Shown here: in pieces, positions 42,746 through 44,865 of the stretch
Layout of the letters: the number at the start of each line of letters is the position of its first letter
Position numbering within the stretch: position 1 is the stretch's first letter
Assembly: GCA_021323335.1 (NCBI GenBank)
Contig: JAJTCN010000037.1
Location: forward strand, 1 to 44,865
Direction: 5' to 3'
Source: Ramlibacter sp.
GTDB lineage: Bacteria; Pseudomonadota; Gammaproteobacteria; Burkholderiales; Burkholderiaceae_C
DNA: 44,865 nucleotides
The notes under the pieces: generated by a model
The model's database searches: none
Told to the model about the DNA's origin: nothing
Seen by the model: only the letters and a program-made list of their open reading frames with translations
Translations under genes and position numbers: made by a program

Positions 42746-42751
42746 ATTGTG
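42746..42751 (-). promoter_or_regulatory. putative leaderless -10 box of the CDF gene (CACAAT)
   Basis: CACAAT on the minus strand ends 6 bases before the ATG at 42739. No ribosome binding site is visible. Confidence 0.4.
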
Positions 42752-42766
42752 CTGCAGGCCGCGTGC

Positions 42767-42772
42767 AAGAAT
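42767..42772 (+). promoter_or_regulatory. putative leaderless -10 box of the sensor kinase gene (AAGAAT)
   Basis: AAGAAT ends 6 bases before the ATG at 42779, in the 39-base gap shared with the divergent CDF gene. It is a weak match, listed because of the exact spacing. Confidence 0.25.
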
Positions 42773-42778
42773 CGCCGG

Positions 42779-44233
42779 ATGCGATTGCCCGGCCGCCATC
42801 GTGGCTTCCTCCTGCTGTGGCTTGCCCTCACGGCCGCCGGCTGCGTGGGACTGGCGCGCATGGAACTGGCGCGCCTGCGGGACGCGTTCGAGACCGATGC
42901 GCGCATCGCCCACCGCCTGCTCAGCCAGCGGGTGGTGCAGCACGACGCGGTCCTGGCCACCCTCGCCTTGCTGCAGCCGGCGGGCGGCGCCGGCAGCGCG
43001 GAGCAGCGCTTGCCGGCGCTGTATCCGCAGATCCTCTCGGTGCAGCGGCGGGAAGCGGAAGGCGCCTGGAGCGATGCCGCGCTGGCGGCCGCGGAGGCGC
43101 GGTCCCTCGGCGCGCGCCGGCCGGCGCTGGCGGACGTGGACTTCGCCGCCGGCCGCTAACGCCTCGTCCTGGCGGCGGCGCCCGCCAGCTATGCCGCGAC
43201 GTTCGACCTGCGCCAGGTGGTGCCCTGGACCGAGTGGCCCATGGATCCCCAGGCGAGTCCGGTCCGCGTCGCGCTCGAACACGCCGGGCAAAGCTTCGTG
43301 TTGCAGCAAGGGCGTGCCGGCGGCCCGTGGTCCTTCGCGTTCCACAAGCACCTTGCCGCCGACAGCCAGCCTTTCGATGTCGTGGCGCGCCGCACCGTCG
43401 GCTGGCCCGAGCTGCCGTGGCCGTGGATGCTCGCGTGGGCGGTGCTGATGGCGGCGCTGGTGGCCGCGTGGGCGTGGCTGCGCCAGCAGCAGGCGGAGCG
43501 GCAGCGCGCCGAGGAGCTGCTGCGCCTCGGCCAGGTGGCGCGCCTGAACACGCTGGGCGAATTGGCCGCGGGCATGGCGCACGAGGTGAACCAGCCGCTG
43601 GCGGCGGTGCTGGCCAGCGCGCAGGCCGCGCGGCGGCTGCTGGACGACGAACCGCCCGACCTGGACACCGCGCGCGGCGCCATGCGCCAGGCGGAGGAAC
43701 AGGCGCGGCGGGCGGCCGACGTGGTGGCGCGGCTGCGCCGCGGCGTCGAGCGGCCCGGGCTGGCGGCGACGCTGCAACCCGTGGTGCTGTCGCAAGCGGT
43801 GCGCAACGCCTTCTACCTGCTGGAGCCGGAATTCGCGCGCCGCCAGGTCGCGCCCCGGATCGACGCCGGCCCGGGCGAAGTGGCGGTGCAGGCCGAGCCC
43901 GTGGCGTTGGAGCAGATCATCCACAACCTGCTCACCAATGCGCTGCAGGCGCTGGACCAGGTGCCGCCGCGCGAGCGCAGCCTTTCGGTGCGCGTGCGAC
44001 AGGACGGGCCGCACGGCGCGTTGACGGTGGACGACAGCGGGCCGGGCATTGCGTCCGAGGTGCTGCCGCGGATCTTCGAGCCCTTCTTCACCACGCGTGA
44101 ACACGGGCTCGGCCTGGGCCTGAGCCTGTGCGAAAGCCTCGCGTCGGGCATGGGGGGCCACCTGGGCGTGCAGCCCCGCTCGCCGCGCGGAGCGGCCTTC
44201 ACGTTGCGCTTGCCGCTGGCGGCTGCCCCATGA
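42779..44233 (+). pseudogene. sensor histidine kinase split by one in-frame stop codon
   Basis: The frame runs from [14 protein letters not shown] to a TAA at 43157-43159 (codon 127) and continues in the same frame, without other stops, to 44233. The product would have 484 residues. It would have a membrane helix (about 9-27), a periplasmic sensor domain, a second helix (about 217-237), and a cytoplasmic kinase with His268 in GMAHEVNQPLAAVL, an N box NLLTNALQAL, DDSGPGI and GLGLGLSLC. The residues around the stop (FAAGR, then RLVLAAAPASY) suggest an original Tyr codon (TAC). The kinase part could be made by re-initiation (GTG at 43217 or ATG at 43241), but without most of its sensor. The stop codon overlaps the response regulator start. 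Confidence 0.85.
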
Positions 44234-44856
44234 ACGCTCCGCTCTCCCCCCTCATCCACCTGATCGACGACGACGATGCGGTGCGAAACAGCCTCGCGCT
44301 GCTCATTTCGACGGTCGGCTTGCGCGTGCAGGGTTGGTCGGACCCGCAGCAGTTCCTGCGCGAGTTCCCGCGCAACGACATCGGCGCCATCGTGCTGGAC
44401 GTCCGCATGCCCGGCATCAGCGGCCTGGCGCTGCTGGACACCCTGGTGGCGCAGGGCGTGGACCAGCCGGTGATCATGCTCACCGGCCACGGCACGGTGG
44501 AGATGTGCCGCCGCGCCTTCAAGTCGGGCGCGGCGGAATTCCTGGAGAAGCCGGTCGACGACGAGGCGCTGCTGGAGGCCCTGCAGAACGCGGTGCGCCA
44601 GCACGTGAAGTCGCGCGAGCGGCTGGGCGCCGACCGTGCCGCCCGCGAGCGTTATGCGCAGTTGTCGGAGCGCGAGCGCGAGGTGGCCGGGCTGATCGTC
44701 GAAGGCCTCACCAACAAGGAGATCGGCCGCGCGCTCTCACTGTCGCCGCGCACCGTGGAGACGCATCGCGCGAACCTGTTCGCCAAGCTGCAGGCGGAAT
44801 CGCTCGCCCAGTTGATCCGGCGGTATGCGTCGCTCATCGACGAGGGAAGTGCTTGA
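44230..44856 (+). CDS. FixJ/NarL-type response regulator
   Basis: 208 residues. The receiver domain (about 8-120) has the acidic pocket DDDD (13-16), phosphoacceptor Asp57 in VLDVRMPG, the switch Thr in MLTGHGTVEM and Lys107 in EKPVDD. A LuxR-type helix-turn-helix covers about 143-205 (LSEREREVAGLIVEGLTNKEIGRALSLSPRTVETHRANLF). It overlaps the kinase gene by 4 bases and is its cognate partner. The kinase resembles the TtrS/DctS/FixL group, but the signal and targets are unknown. A TTGACA-like word follows the stop at the window end. Confidence 0.94.
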   Translation: MNAPLSPLIHLIDDDDAVRNSLALLISTVGLRVQGWSDPQQFLREFPRNDIGAIVLDVRMPGISGLALLDTLVAQGVDQPVIMLTGHGTVEMCRRAFKSGAAEFLEKPVDDEALLEALQNAVRQHVKSRERLGADRAARERYAQLSEREREVAGLIVEGLTNKEIGRALSLSPRTVETHRANLFAKLQAESLAQLIRRYASLIDEGSA

Positions 44857-44865
44857 CACCGGGGT

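Noticed and set aside
44848..44865. TTGACA-like word at the window end as a promoter
   Set aside because: The downstream -10 region lies outside the window, so it cannot be judged.

Overview
The window is 44.9 kb of GC-rich, densely packed chromosome. Protein similarity (GlmS, GlmU, RuvAB, PhoH, TtcA, CCA nucleotidyltransferase, an Mrp/Pha antiporter with fused A and B subunits, a DUF2917/LysR pair, a DUF6279 lipoprotein) points to a betaproteobacterium of the Burkholderiales. Comamonadaceae such as Ramlibacter or Variovorax fit best; this is inferred from memory of the families, not from a search. There is no rRNA, tRNA, CRISPR array, prophage or insertion sequence. No gene-free stretch exceeds 300 bases; the longest (11858-12097 and 2220-2435) hold a palindromic repeat and a divergent promoter region.

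Layout. 1-6015: the 3' part of metK with a terminator, a two-gene operon of unknown function, a divergent PA2169-like four-helix-bundle protein, and ligD. 6020-11857: an unusual histidine-kinase-like protein, glmS, a divergent Lrp regulator, glmU (amino-sugar supply for the cell wall), a DUF6279 lipoprotein and a small Gln-rich protein. 11971-15885: a long perfect palindrome, a metallo-beta-lactamase-fold protein with altered metal ligands, gluconokinase, DUF2917, a LysR regulator and 5-formyl-THF cyclo-ligase. 15895-23865: slt transglycosylase, MgtC-like protein, GST, cca; on the other strand a ROK kinase, DUF2905 and a MidA-type methyltransferase; then a probable pteridine reductase and folB. 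23882-29703: an mrpABCDEFG-type Na+/H+ antiporter operon on the minus strand, in which the D subunit is broken. 29835-35033: a membrane protein, ttcA, a histidine phosphatase, a D-threonine-aldolase-like enzyme, and a fusion of an alkylglycerol-monooxygenase-like domain with a lysoplasmalogenase domain. 35026-39886 (minus): ruvA-ruvB followed by an adaptor, permease and ATPase of a MacAB-like exporter. 39913-44856: phoH-ybeY, a second palindrome, dtd and a CDF transporter (minus), then a sensor kinase broken by one in-frame stop and its FixJ-type response regulator.

Three themes cut across the window. First, at least thirteen genes have an A/T-rich -10-like hexamer ending exactly 6 (twice 7) bases before the start codon and no Shine-Dalgarno sequence, which suggests widespread leaderless transcription and explains divergent start codons only 9-39 bases apart. 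Second, two palindromes 29 kb apart share a core sequence and look like a REP-type repeat family; a third, unrelated hairpin lies before folB. Third, two otherwise normal operons carry lesions (mnhD and the sensor kinase) that are either real gene decay or sequence errors.

The most notable gene content is the ether-lipid-type fusion protein at 33264-35033, which combines two enzyme families that both act on ether-linked lipids.
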